Source: Lucinisca nassula (lineage: Eukaryota > Mollusca > Bivalvia > Lucinida > Lucinidae). From it: a stretch of DNA of 64,000 nt. Shown one piece after another: positions 1 to 8,780 of this stretch. Each line of letters begins with the position of its first letter. Positions within the stretch are counted from its first letter, which is position 1. A model generated the notes under the pieces. It was not told the origin of the DNA and made no database searches. It worked only from the letters and a program-made list of their open reading frames with translations. Both the position numbers and the translations under genes were made by a program. The stretch spans positions 80,889,817-80,953,816 of the forward strand of contig OY757026.1 of assembly GCA_963580285.1 (NCBI GenBank), given 5' to 3'.

Positions 1-276
1 CATCACGTGAACAAGTCCGTGAAATGAACACCCCCTTACACCCCACTTTATATAGAGAAAACTAGGGTTTACGGGGGTAAACAATATTTTTCTTATTTCT
101 GCTCCAAGACATAGGTTGTGGGTACTCGTTAGAACCGCCTCAATGAGGCGGTTCTAACGAGCACCCACAACCTATGTTTGGAGCATTTATAAGAAAAATA
201 TCATGAATTTTCATCAGAAAAGTAGCCGTTTTGGAGATGTAAAAATTGCACTATATCGCACGGGTATGTTATCGTA
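1..276 (+). mobile_element. Family A hairpin MITE, nearly complete
   Basis: The window opens on the CATCACG end typical of this family. Next come the ACCCCACTTTATA and GGTTTACGG segments, then a long hairpin (about 107-178) with arms GTGGGTACTCGTTAGAACC and its complement, then the AT-rich right part. No ORF of its own; the only open frame across it is incidental. Non-autonomous; the source transposase is unknown. The right boundary is approximate. Confidence 0.75.
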
Positions 277-352
277 CTGGGAAGTAAGAAAAAATGACAT
301 AAAAATCCAACGAAAGGTCTTGTCACAAGAAATGTGCATGTGAAATATGAAA

Positions 353-622
353 AATAGAAATGAAGGCAATGATCAAGAATCGATACAATTAACCCACAGC
401 TCTCATCAGAGACACCAAAGTGAAAGAAACACAAAGTTGAAACAACTAGACCCTAATGGAAACATCAATAGCGGAAAGCCAAAAGGACAGCTACTTTCCC
501 ACTAAATGGCCATATTTGCTATCCAAAACAAAATAATATAAGCGAAACACACACTCAAGGACAAATCATAACAAAAAAGAACCGCCTTGGAACGGTCAGT
601 GAAACGAATTCCACTGAAAGTT
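353..622 (-). mobile_element. Retroelement 3' region (family D), fragment
   Basis: Matches, in reverse orientation, the 3' non-coding region that follows the reverse-transcriptase ORF end at 33.7-34.6 kb and 35.1-35.9 kb. Shared landmarks are CCCACAGCTCTCATCAGAGA, the GGACAG...ACTTTCCCAC block and CCGCCTTGGAACGGTCAG. No coding capacity remains. Confidence 0.7.
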
Positions 623-1300
623 CTGTCACAAACCAATCAAAAGTTACGGCCAATGTAAGTTTTTAAAATGTAGGACAAACGTCAAGTTCAAGTTCTTAGG
701 TCAACACACATGGTACCACTGGAAATGTGACAAGAAATGCACACGTGATATATAAAATCCCAATCAGTTATCAATCGACATTTATGCCAATGCCAAAATT
801 TTAAAAAGTATTTTGTGACAAGGTAGGCCAGGGTCAACGTCACAAGGTAAAAAATATGGTACCATTGGAAAGGCCTTGTGACAACGAATAACGAATGCAA
901 ATTTGAAATATAAAAGCCATCGGAATTTATGGCCAATGCCAAAGTTTTAAAAAGTAGGCCAAACTTCAAGGTCAAGGTCATAAGGTCAAAAATTATTGTA
1001 CCAATGGAAATGTCTTGTGAAAAGAGATGTGCCTGTGAAATATAAAAATCCATATTACTTACTAGTCGAAAGTTATTGCTAATGTTAACGTTTTAAAAAG
1101 GGTGTCATAAGACATGGTCAAGGTCATGAGGTCGAATATATGAAACCAGTGGAAAGATTTTTTGACAAGATTTACGCATGTTGAATATGAAAGGCCTATC
1201 ATTTACTATTCAAACGTTAGGCCTAACGTTAATGTTTTTGATGACAAACAAACAGACGAACAGACGGACTGACACACAGACCAAAAACTATAATCCAACG
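608..1300. repeat. Tandem array, ~146-bp unit
   Basis: About four diverged units, spaced near 146 bp when measured on the GGTACCA-like landmarks at about 709, 858, 999 and 1142. Each unit carries GACAAG, a TGAAATATAAAA block, GCCAATGTTAAAGTTTTAAAA and AAGGTCA half-sites. The array ends in a GACAAACAAACAGACGAACA tail. Typical of bivalve interspersed repeats with internal tandem units. Confidence 0.7.
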
Positions 1301-1388
1301 ATTCTTTCATTCCTGTAGCATAAAAACGAAATCTTAATTGTCGTCATGAAAGAAAGCAATGGGTGTTTTGTTCTAACAGTTCTATATA

Positions 1389-1856
1389 CAGTAAAATTCC
1401 TATATTAAGACCACCTTTGAGACTGTTCAAAAGTGGTCTTAAAGACCACTTTCGAACAGTCCCAAAGGTTGTCTCTGACCAGAGGACACGGTATGCAGAA
1501 AACACAAAGAAAGAACAACCGCAATCTACTAAAAAGCCTTTCAAGGGAGACTTAGTCATAATTATAGGCGGTCTTAATAGCGGAATTTCACGGGCCTCCG
1601 TGGCCTAGTGGATAAGAGCGCTGACTCTTAATCATTAGGTCTCTCACAGCTGTGGTTCGAGCCTCGCTCCGGTTACGTGTGAGACGCCAAGTTCTGCAAC
1701 GGAAGGTCAGGTGGTTTTTCTCCGGGTACTCCGGTTTTCGCCCACCTTTTACTAACGATCGGTTCGATATGAGTGAATAATCCTGAAAGGGCCAAAAATT
1801 AACAAAAACCAAAAAATAAATAAATAATTAATAATAATAAAAGCGGAATTTCAGTG
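1389..1856. mobile_element. Family M MITE (TA-flanked), interrupted by a SINE
   Basis: Inverted ends CAGTAAAATTCCTATATTAA and a right end whose complement reads CACTGAAATTCCGCT, both bordered by TA as in Tc1/mariner-type transposition. Internal hairpin from AGACCACCTTTGA to AGTCCCAAAGG. A tRNA-derived SINE (1591-1841) splits the right end. Related copies lie at 47985-48191, 47440-47515 and 63485-63530. Confidence 0.75.
1591..1841 (+). mobile_element. tRNA-derived SINE (S5) with 12-bp target duplication
   Basis: The head holds RNA polymerase III promoter boxes: A-box-like TGGCCTAGTGGATAAGAGC and B-box-like GGTTCGAGCC. The body contains AAGGTCAGGTGGTTTTTCTC, and the tail is a run of A/TAA. It is flanked by perfect AGCGGAATTTCA duplications at 1579-1590 and 1842-1853. 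Other copies: 56449-56685 (nested, full) and 20108-20268 (reverse, partial). Confidence 0.9.
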
Positions 1857-2077
1857 TAAATTAGGATCATTTACGGCTATCAAGTGCTGTTATATCATCA
1901 AGTATACGATTTTGGCAATGTCAGTGCATGCCGACAAAATTTTGCATAAACGACCGATGTAAAACAAGAACAATTCGTAGAAGTACATGCAATTCATTGG
2001 CATACAAAATGTACGAGTTGCGTAAATTGTCAATTCCACCGTTTGTATCATCATGTTAACAAAGTAAAAGTAAAACA

Positions 2078-2495
2078 AAGATCAGGAATCGATACAATTA
2101 ACTTACTGCACCCATCAAAGACACCAAAGGGAAAGAAACACAAACATAAAGCGACAGACCATAATGGAAACCTAAACAAAGGAAGGCCATAAGGACAGTT
2201 ACTTTCCCACAAAATGGCCATATGACCATCCAAAATAAAAAGACACAAGTGATACACACAGTAAGTAACAAACAACAACATAAATAAATCGCCACAGCAG
2301 AACCGCCTTGGAACGGTCAGTGGAAAGATTTCCACTGGGGGGGGGGGGGGGGGCTTAAATCGATTTTCCGTGGCCACAATCCTCGCCCTTACTTCCGTCG
2401 CGATTTAGACAAATAATTTTGTTCAGTCCGCATGAAGGCCTCCTAACTCATCAGTGCAACATCTCCGTGAACACAAATAATCAAAGAACCACAGA
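2078..2495 (-). mobile_element. Retroelement 3' region (family D)
   Basis: Reverse-oriented 3' region of the RT retroelement. It has the ACACCAAAGGGAAAGAAACAC block, CCGCCTTGGAACGGTCAG, a G homopolymer (about 2338-2354) where other copies have a short C/G run, and AAATCGATTTTCCGTGGCC. It continues to CCGCATGAAGGCCTCCTAAC. The homopolymer length differs in every copy. Confidence 0.75.
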
Positions 2496-2783
2496 AGTCC
2501 GTGTTATGGAAACCCCTCTGAACCCCACTTTATATAGAGAAAACTTGGGTTTACAGGGGCATACATTATTGTTCTTATCTTTGTCCCAAGACATAGGTTG
2601 TGGGTACTCGTTACAAACGCCAACCTATGTTTGGAGCAAAGATAAGAAAAAAATCACAGTTTATCATCAGAAAATTAACACATTTGGAGATAGAAAAGGA
2701 TGCACTATGTGGCACGGGTGTGTTATCATAATGTATGCTATGTTTTGTAAATCTGTTTACGGACAGTACTTGTTTTCGTGATG
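2496..2783 (+). mobile_element. Family A MITE, shortened hairpin
   Basis: Left part AAGTCCGTGTTATGG then CCCCACTTTATATAGAGAAA, a hairpin core reduced to GGTTGTGGGTACTCGTTACA...CCAACC, and right end TGTTTTCGTGATGG. The hairpin loop has lost the GAGGCGG arm. It abuts the D fragment directly. Confidence 0.65.
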
Positions 2784-2814
2784 GGTGGCTCCACTACCCC
2801 TGTCTCCAACACAG

Positions 2815-2935
2815 TTTCTTATTTCTGCTCAAAATGTAGGTTGTGGGTACACGTTAGAACCGCCTCATCGATGCGGTTCTAACGAGTACCCACAATCTAT
2901 ATTTTAAAGGAGAAATATTAAAAAAAAGATTTAAC
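2815..2935. mobile_element. Family A hairpin fragment
   Basis: Only the hairpin portion remains, from TTTCTTATTTCTGCTCAAAA to AAAGGAGAAATATT, with the arms GTGGGTACACGTTAGAACCG and CGGTTCTAACGAGTACCCAC. It is flanked on both sides by short B-family pieces (GGCTCCACTACCCCTGTCTC at 2786 and ACTCGACTGTAG near 3050). It may therefore be the hairpin of a decayed B-type element. Confidence 0.5.
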
Positions 2936-2969
2936 CCTGTATATCCAATGTTACTTAATAAAAGTGGAA

Positions 2970-3058
2970 TTCAGTGGTGATGGATGACTCTAAGGCTTGT
3001 CTCGAATACAGTTTCATGGTCCCAATGCGTTGGAGCAATTGGAACTCGACTGTAGTGT
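2970..3058. mobile_element. Family B MITE right-end fragment
   Basis: Contains CTTGTCTCGAATACAGTTT, TGGTCCCAATGCGTTGGAGC and an end ACTCGACTGTAG. It resembles the last 90 bp of the complete B element at 3553-3899. Diverged and without a left end. Confidence 0.45.
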
Positions 3059-3164
3059 TAGAAAAGCATTCTGCGGTCAGTTATTCAAAACTAATGACAA
3101 CGTTAGTTGACGAATTGTTAAATCTTTGATCATTAAATATGGCAAATATGTTAATATTTTTGTT

Positions 3165-3222
3165 GAAAAAAAAATGTGAGTAGCTTTTGCATATGCCGAA
3201 GTTACTCACATTTTTTCTGCAA
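3165..3222. repeat. Short inverted repeat
   Basis: Arms AAAAAAATGTGAGTAGCTTT and AAGTTACTCACATTTTTT flank a short loop. It could fold as a cruciform. There is no evidence of mobility. Confidence 0.6.
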
Positions 3223-3281
3223 AAATAACAAAATTTAAATATTGTACTTGCTAGAACCCACTAGCTTACGATGCTTTGAAC

Positions 3282-3452
3282 TCAGACTGTCCATGTTTAT
3301 AAACCCTTTTGGTTTCCTTTGATGGCGGGGCTTGAGATGTAATTTCATCTCAATGTCGGGTAAAGTCCCACAAAATTTGAAGCAACGTCTCCAAAATGAC
3401 CTTTACAGTGTTGACGGGGACGTTAAACCTCAAATCAAACAAAACAAACAAA
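3282..3452 (+). mobile_element. S1 SINE-like repeat, 3' part
   Basis: Starts within the CTGTCCATG...TTATAAACCC region and runs through the GGGCTTGAGATGTAATTTCA block to GTTGACGGGGACGTTAAACC and an (AAAC)n tail. The 5' half is missing, the usual pattern of 5' truncation for LINE-mobilised repeats. Confidence 0.75.
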
Positions 3453-3552
3453 CGTTGCTTTGAACAACTTGCCCCTGGAAACGCATTCTGGAACATACGT
3501 TTCCAACAGCTATAGATAGAATATTACGTACTGGGTAAGTGTTTTCCTTATA

Positions 3553-3899
3553 CAGTAGAACATCGATGGCTCGAACACCGATGGCTCGTTTACCATGGAT
3601 GCGTCGAATCCATTCTTGAGTCCCTAGCGAAATCCTCTAAATAAGAAATAGTGGGGAGTAATTAAGTAGATTTTAGTCTTTTATCTTGCAAATGTATGTT
3701 GTGTGTACTCATTAGAATCGCCTCGATGAGGCGTTTCTAATGAGTACACACAGCATACATTTTCATTAAAGAACACCGAAAAGATGTCTAAAAGTATCTC
3801 GTTATGCCTCCTGACAGTAACCCTCAGTGGCTCGAACTACCCCTGTCTCGAACAGATTTTCGAGGTCCCAAAGGTGTTCGAGCCATTGAAGTACGACTG
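3553..3899. mobile_element. Family B MITE, complete (Tc1/mariner/pogo-type)
   Basis: 347 bp with inverted ends CAGTAGAACATCGATGGCTC and, as complement, CAGTCGTACTTCAATGGCTC. It is bordered by TA at 3551-3552 and 3900-3901. The centre holds a hairpin (about 3692-3765) whose arms GTACTCATTAGAATCGCCTC resemble the family A hairpin. No ORF. TA duplication plus CAGT ends point to a Tc1/mariner-superfamily transposase, probably pogo-like. That is inference from end type only. Confidence 0.85.
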
Positions 3900-3916
3900 T
3901 ATGTAGCAAAGCTTAC

Positions 3917-4054
3917 CTTTTCTGACTTGTGTATCACATCTCTTAACTCTAGACGACTTCTGGACCGCTGACTGCCATAAGCATTATGTCGCGGCGATTG
4001 CTGATTACCCCTTGAAAAGGAATGCACCATGTTCATTTCCTGGCCAAACATCAT
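3917..4054 (-). CDS. Candidate host coding exon with splice donor
   Basis: On the minus strand an ATG-ATG start (4054) opens a 46-codon frame ending exactly in phase 0 at AAG|GTAAGC, a near-consensus 5' splice site (donor GT at 3916-3915). The peptide begins MMFGQEMNMVHSF and ends ELRDVIHKSEK. It is basic and Ser/Arg/Gln rich, with no domain I recognise. It lies outside every repeat found here, and a B MITE (3553-3899) sits just downstream, in what would be the intron. The frame stays open upstream to 4099. No partner exon was found, so this could be chance. Confidence 0.35.
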
Positions 4055-4102
4055 TCTTGGTGAATCGCATTCACTTTTGACTAAATTCACTTTATAATTT
4101 CA

Positions 4103-4637
4103 TGCATTTCACAAGTGTTTATTGACAAAACACACTTTTGTGTCCCAGTTTAGTTTGTCCAAAATAGCATCTATTACTTGTTTAAATGCTAGTTATATAT
4201 CCCAGATGTTCGCAATATATAATTAAATATACGTTTAAACGGCACAAAATCAATTTTCTCATCATCAAACATGTAAGGTATGTTCACGTAATTCATATCT
4301 GGTTGTCCTGGTTTTATTTTGTAATAATCCGTTTTAGTAACATGTGGTATTTTTTTCGTATACATGTACTTTCAGACATTGTTCAGCATTTCACTTTTAC
4401 TAGATTTTCATTTCATTTCCATTAAATATTACGAAATTAGAAAGTTTGTTTCCTTCAACATTTTTTCTTTTTTCACACCACTCTAGCGAACACAGAACTT
4501 TACATGTAAGTGCAGACTAATCATGTTTATTATGGGAATACGCGGGACAAAAAATAGAATCCAATACACATGCACCTATCTCCGATGCAGAGACAGAATT
4601 CCAAACCCGAAGGTCGACAGGAAAGGTCGAAAACCAT
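4103..4637. other. AT-rich stretch with no recognisable feature
   Basis: About 535 bp of AT-rich sequence upstream of the candidate minus-strand exon. It could be its 5' flank or an intron. I see no repeat family, RNA gene or convincing ORF. The short open frames here lack coding character. Confidence 0.5.
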
Positions 4638-4915
4638 TACGAAAACATACCTTTATAATTTTGACCCCTCAAACCCCACTTTTATATTGTAAAACTGGAG
4701 TTTATAGGTGTATGCATTATTTTTCTTATTTCTGCTCAAAAACATAGATTGTGGGTACTCGTTAGAACCGCCTCGCCGAGGCGGTTCTTACGAGTACCCA
4801 CATTCTATGTTTTAAGCAGAAATATGACAAATATCGGAACATTTCATAGTAAAACTTTCAATTTTTTGGTGATACAATTTTCATTATATTTGAATAGGCG
4901 TGTTTTTTTAATGGA
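4638..4915 (+). mobile_element. Family A MITE, complete
   Basis: Left end ACGAAAACATACC, then CAAACCCCACTTTTATATTG, a perfect core hairpin (about 4741-4812) with arms GATTGTGGGTACTCGTTAGA and GGCGGTTCTTACGAGTACCC, and right end AATAGGCGTGTTTTTTTAATGG. The arms pair almost perfectly. Confidence 0.8.
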
Positions 4916-5094
4916 GTTTACACTGAGTTTCCTCCTGAGGATTTGGATTTTTCAGTATGCATTCAAGATGGGTGCTTGATTATTATATTATTGATCTGCT
5001 ACAGTATATCACAGGGGGCAACAAAACAATTATGAGCACACGGTGTGTCCTACTGTTACAAGAATAAATGCCTTTAACAGGGTTCACACTCATG

Positions 5095-5200
5095 GCCATT
5101 CCACGTGAAATTTATGAATGAAATCTTCGCCAAATTCATAAACTTGATATAAATTATGCACGAGAGAGCGATTCTGTTAATCACATGACCAGGTTTTGCT
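5095..5200. mobile_element. Family J-like hairpin, diverged
   Basis: GGCCATTCCACGTGAAATTTATGA and its approximate complement resemble the J hairpin at 12.6-13.0 kb (a TTTCATATGAAATGACCAC type stem), with GATTCTGTTAATCACATGAC downstream. Degenerate; no boundaries. Confidence 0.4.
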
Positions 5201-5233
5201 ATTTACATTGCGCGCATGAAGCTGAGAGTAAAG

Positions 5234-5518
5234 TTTTGTTTGTTTGTTTGATTTGAGGTTGAACGTCCCCGTCAACACTGTATAGGTCATTTTGGAGACG
5301 TTTTACCCGACACTGAGATGAAATGACTTCTCAAGTCCTACCTACCAATGAAACCAGTAGGGTTTAAAAGCATGGACGGACAGACTCGCACCGCATTGCC
5401 TTGGCAAGCTTAGTTCCTCTTAACGGTTTACCAGTACTCGTGCGCGGGTCGGTTTCATCTCTGCGTGGAAGCATCATGCAGCCCATCTATTTCTTCAAGC
5501 CCCGATGGGCGGCGGCTA
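5234..5518 (-). mobile_element. S1 SINE-like repeat with 29-bp target duplication
   Basis: Reverse copy running from an (AAAC)n tail (as GTTTGTTTGTTTGATTTGAG), through CCCCGTCAACACTG, to GATGGGCGG at the 5' end. About 20-25 bp are deleted after GAGACGTT. Flanks ACATTGCGCGCATG...GTAAAG (5205-5233) and the near-copy at 5519-5547 form a 29-bp duplication with two mismatches. Confidence 0.9.
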
Positions 5519-5560
5519 ACATTGCGCGCATGTAGCTGAGAATAAAGCCATTAAAATTAT

Positions 5561-5835
5561 GATAACACACCCGTTTGACAGAGTCCATTATTTCAGTTCT
5601 CCAAAATGACTACTTTTCCTGTAAAAACTTGTGCTATTTTTCTTATTTACACTTCAAACATAGATTGTAGGTGCTCGTTAGAACCGCCTCATGGAGGCGG
5701 TTCTAACGAGTACCAACAACCTATGTCTTGGAGCAGAAATAAGCAAAAGAATGTATACCCCTGTAAGCCCCAGTTTTCCCTATATAAAGTGGGGTTTAGA
5801 GAGGATTTCATAACACGGACATGTTAACATGATGA
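5561..5835 (-). mobile_element. Family A MITE, reverse
   Basis: Reverse orientation: ACACCCGTTTGACAGAG, TTTTTCTTATTTACACTTCA, a hairpin with arms GTGCTCGTTAGAACCGCCTC and GAGGCGGTTCTAACGAGTAC (about 5651-5735), then CCCTATATAAAGTGGGGTTT and ACACGGACATGTTA. Confidence 0.75.
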
Positions 5836-5904
5836 TATTCAAGATGGCGACGAACTGATTCGCCGCGTAACAAGGAAATGATATGTGACATTCTATTGTA
5901 AAGA

Positions 5905-5985
5905 TAATCTTATACCAGTGGTCATTTCATATGCAATTTGCATATGAAATTACCAAGAACGTAATATTCTGATTAAGTCGGATTT
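5905..5985. repeat. Hairpin related to family J
   Basis: GTGGTCATTTCATATGCAAT folds on ATTTGCATATGAAATTACCA, followed by GTAATATTCTGATTAAG. It resembles the stem of the J repeats at 12.6-13.0 kb, without the tail. Confidence 0.45.
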
Positions 5986-6054
5986 TCTTGCCATAGAATA
6001 TATATATAGAATAATCCTATATAGTTCAGCCCCTTGAAAAATAGAAGTGAAGGC

Positions 6055-6437
6055 AATGATCCCCACTATTATATAGTAAAACTTGGATTTTACAGGTGTA
6101 AATCTATTTTTCTTATTTCTGCTCGTAAACCTTATTTTCTCATTTCTGTTCTAAAGTATAGATTGTGTGTACTAATGAGAACCGCCTCGATGGGGTGTTT
6201 CTAACGTGTACCTGCAATCTATATTTTTAGCTCGAGGCGGTTTTATGAGTACCCACAATCTATACTTTGAGAATATATAATTTCGCGATGAGGCAGTTCT
6301 AACGTGTACCTACACTCTATATTTTGAGTAGATATTAGGAAATTATCACAATATTTCATCGTAAAATTTTAGTGTTTTTGTGTGTTTTTTTGGCGAAAAA
6401 TTTACAATGTATTTGTATAGGTGTGTTTTCGTAATGG
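6055..6437 (+). mobile_element. Family A MITE with triplicated hairpin region
   Basis: Starts CCCCACTATTATATAGTAAA and ends TAGGTGTGTTTTCGTAATGG. The central hairpin region is partly repeated: three arm-like blocks (near 6165, 6230 and 6290) each end in a CAATCTATA- or CACTCTATA-like sequence. This implies internal duplication by slippage within the palindrome. Confidence 0.7.
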
Positions 6438-6470
6438 TTTAATGGAAAACGTAGTATTGTCTCAAACAAC

Positions 6471-6795
6471 GCCATGACGTTACGCGTTAGTAACTACGGT
6501 TTATCTCATGTATGTTCATGTCATGTTATCCAATAAATATCAGCGACGTTATATGACGTTACGCGTTAGTAACTACGTGTTATCACGTGCACTCATATCA
6601 TATTATCCAATAAATATCAGCGACGTTATATGACGTCACGAGTTAGTATCTACGTGTTATCACGTGTGCTCATATCATATTATCCGCTAAATATCAGCGA
6701 CGTTATATGACATCACGCGTTAGTAACTACGTGTCAGCACATGTGTGTTCAAGTCTTGCTATCCGATAAATAACAGCGACGTTATATAACACAAC
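6471..6795. repeat. Tandem array, four ~77-bp units
   Basis: Units share GACGTTACGCGTTAGTAACT, an ACGTGTTATCACGTG-like block and ATCCAATAAATATCAGCGAC. Unit starts at about 6476, 6555, 6632 and 6709 give spacings of 79, 77 and 77. The third unit holds a perfect TGACGTCA (6631-6638). Confidence 0.85.
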
Positions 6796-7066
6796 ACTTT
6801 ACGTGAATTACGTTAAGACACTGCTTACGCTGTTAGTCTAATGATAACAATATATCCGATACAAACATCACCCCATATTACCTAGATTCTTCTTTCAATT
6901 AACTTCATTAAAAGACTGAATGCAAAAGGTGTATTGCTTCAATAGTATGTTGTTCTGATCATTTTGCACTGAAAGTAGATGCAGCATTGGATCATTTTCG
7001 TTAGTATTTTTAAATAATTGTCCAGTTATGTTCTTCCTTAACACTTCTAAATAAAGTTATCTTTCC

Positions 7067-7361
7067 CGGCCCCCGCCCATCGGGTCTTGAAGAAGTAGAT
7101 GGCCTGCATGATGCTTCCACACAGAGCTGAAACCGACTGCATACGAGAACTGGTAAACCGCTTAGAGGATCTAAGCCTGCCCAGGCAAAGGGGTCGGACT
7201 ATCCATGCTTATAAACTCTATGGTTTCATTGGGCGACAGGGCTTGAGAAGTCATTTCATCTCAATGTCGGGTAAAAGTCCCACAAAATTGGAAGCAACGT
7301 CTCCTAAATGACCTTTACAATGTTGACGGGGACGTTTAACATCAAATCAAGCAAACAAAAA
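7067..7361 (+). mobile_element. S1 SINE-like repeat with ~43-bp target duplication
   Basis: Nearly full copy from CCCGCCCATCGGGTCTTGAA through AAACCGCTTAGAGGATCTAA and GTGTTGACGGGGACGTTTAAC-type 3' sequence to an AAAC-rich tail. Flanks 7024-7066 and 7362-7404 match over 43 bp with two mismatches, which is unusually long for a LINE-type target duplication. No tRNA-like head is visible in this family. Confidence 0.9.
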
Positions 7362-7465
7362 AGTTATTTTCTTCCTTAACACTTCTAATTAAAGTTATCT
7401 TTCCTTTTAACCTTACTTAGGACGAAAGTGTGGTTTACAGGGATAAACTTTTATTTCTATTAAAC

Positions 7466-7850
7466 ATCACGATAACAAGTCCGTGAAACGAAGCTCCCCC
7501 TAAATAAGTTCTGAAGTTAGATCCTTTGGAAGCAAGGAATACACCAAATATACGAAAACAGCAGACTCGGTTTTATTGAGTCTGTTCATGACCAGTACTG
7601 AAATGTGCAATTAGAGAAATGTGGGGTTTATTGGGGCATACATTATCTGCCTTATTTTTGCTCAAAAACATAGATTGTGGGTACTTGTTAGAACAGCCTC
7701 ATCAAGGAGGACCCACAATCTATGTTGGAGCAAAAATAAGAAAGCTATTATCAATTTTACTCTTATTCGTCACTTCTGACACCATGTTGGACGCCATTAT
7801 TTCACATGGATATGTTTTCCTAATGACAACAAAGATAGTTGTTCTAATTA
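7466..7850 (+). mobile_element. Family A MITE interrupted by an S-type fragment
   Basis: CATCACGATAACAAGTCCGT is the left end. After about 40 bp it is broken by foreign sequence (7508-7612), then resumes at TGTGGGGTTTATTGGGGCAT. It has a shortened hairpin (GATTGTGGGTACTTGTTAGA) and a right part ending GATATGTTTTCCTAATGAC. Confidence 0.6.
7508..7612. mobile_element. Family S dispersed repeat, 105-bp piece
   Basis: Contains TAGATCCTTTGGAAGCAAGG, CAGACTCGGTTTTATTGAGT and CTGTTCATGACCAGTACTGA. The same sequence in reverse complement flanks the S1 insertion at 36.3-36.7 kb, and part of it flanks the S1 insertion at 22.75-23.08 kb. It serves as an unoccupied target site for the 36-kb insertion. 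Confidence 0.7.
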
Positions 7851-8021
7851 TAGAACCTCCACGAGCACCATAATCCGTTCTTCGAAAATAGAAAATTCCT
7901 CTTGAAAGTAGTAATTCTAACAGTCACGTAAAAAACATATATTGCTGTACTGCCATTTATTTTGTTGTAATTTTACATCACTTTCTTCTGTTACGAAACA
8001 GTACCTCAATTACTCTTCGAA

Positions 8022-8285
8022 CATCCGTGTGATATAGTGCATTTTTTCATACCTCAAAAAAGGTAATTTTCTGATGAAAATTTATGATATTTGTCTTATT
8101 TATACTCATAACATAGGTTTGGGGTGCTCGTTAGAACCGCCTCATTGAGGCGGTTCTGACGAGTACCCACAACCTATGTCTTGGAGTAAAAATAAGAAAA
8201 ATAATGTTTACCCCCGTAAACCCCAGTTTTCTCTATATAAAGTGGGGTTCAGGGGGTCTTCATTTCATGGACTTCTTCACGTGAT
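8022..8285 (-). mobile_element. Family A MITE, reverse, complete
   Basis: Starts ATCCGTGTGATATAGTGCAT. Hairpin (about 8110-8183) with arms GTGCTCGTTAGAACCGCCTC and GAGGCGGTTCTGACGAGTAC, then CCCAGTTTTCTCTATATAAA and end ACTTCTTCACGTGATG. The GGTTTGGGG/CCCACAACC arm ends differ slightly from each other. Confidence 0.75.
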
Positions 8286-8510
8286 GAGACGAAACTGTGG
8301 TTTACAGGGATAAACCTTTTTTCCCTTATTTCTGTTGACCGAGCACCACAATCCGTTCTTTGAAGATAAAGTGAGAAAAAAAAGCATAACAAATTCCCTC
8401 TTGAAATAGAAGTGGAGGCAATGAAAGTAGTAATTCCAACATTCACGTATAAAACACATATTGCTGTATTGCCATTAATTTTGTTGTAATTGTACTTAAG
8501 GCGTAACTAT
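8281..8510. repeat. Direct duplication, second copy
   Basis: Repeats the 7420-8022 unit without the family A insertion: CTGTGGTTTACAGGGATAAA, GAGCACCACAATCCGTTCTT, ATTGCTGTATTGCCATTAAT. It is then interrupted by about 735 bp carrying the CRE-hairpin element, and the shared sequence resumes at about 9245 (GAAACAGTACCTCGATTACT). Confidence 0.55.
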
Positions 8511-8780
8511 ACCTAATTTAGTGACACAGTGGCCTTTCTGATATTTAATCTTCATCAGTGTGCCTCAACCCCAAAGTTTTGAAACCGAAACGGATGATGG
8601 ACAAGACCCGGCAAACACAGCACATCCCCCTCCGAGCACACACCGACCGACGTAGCCTATGAGACAGGTCAGCTGGAGGCATCAGGCAAGAGAGCCTACC
8701 CGCGGACTTATAGGGTCCCCCACCGAGCCAACAACAGCAAACATGATAGAGTACATGTACAACACTTTCTTTTTGTTTAA

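Larger units (their letters stand above)
7420..8022. repeat. Direct duplication, first copy (interrupted)
   Basis: GTGTGGTTTACAGGGATAAA (7430s) and CACGAGCACCATAATCCGTT (about 7860) through to GAAACAGTACCTCAATTACT (about 8000) recur in order at 8290-8500 and 9245-9275. Here the unit is split by a family A copy (about 7466-7850). Confidence 0.6.

Noticed and set aside
4638..4915. CRISPR-like or rRNA-type conserved palindromes, because similar hairpins recur
   Set aside because: The copies are dispersed, in both orientations, with MITE ends around them and no regular spacing. The sequence is eukaryotic in character.
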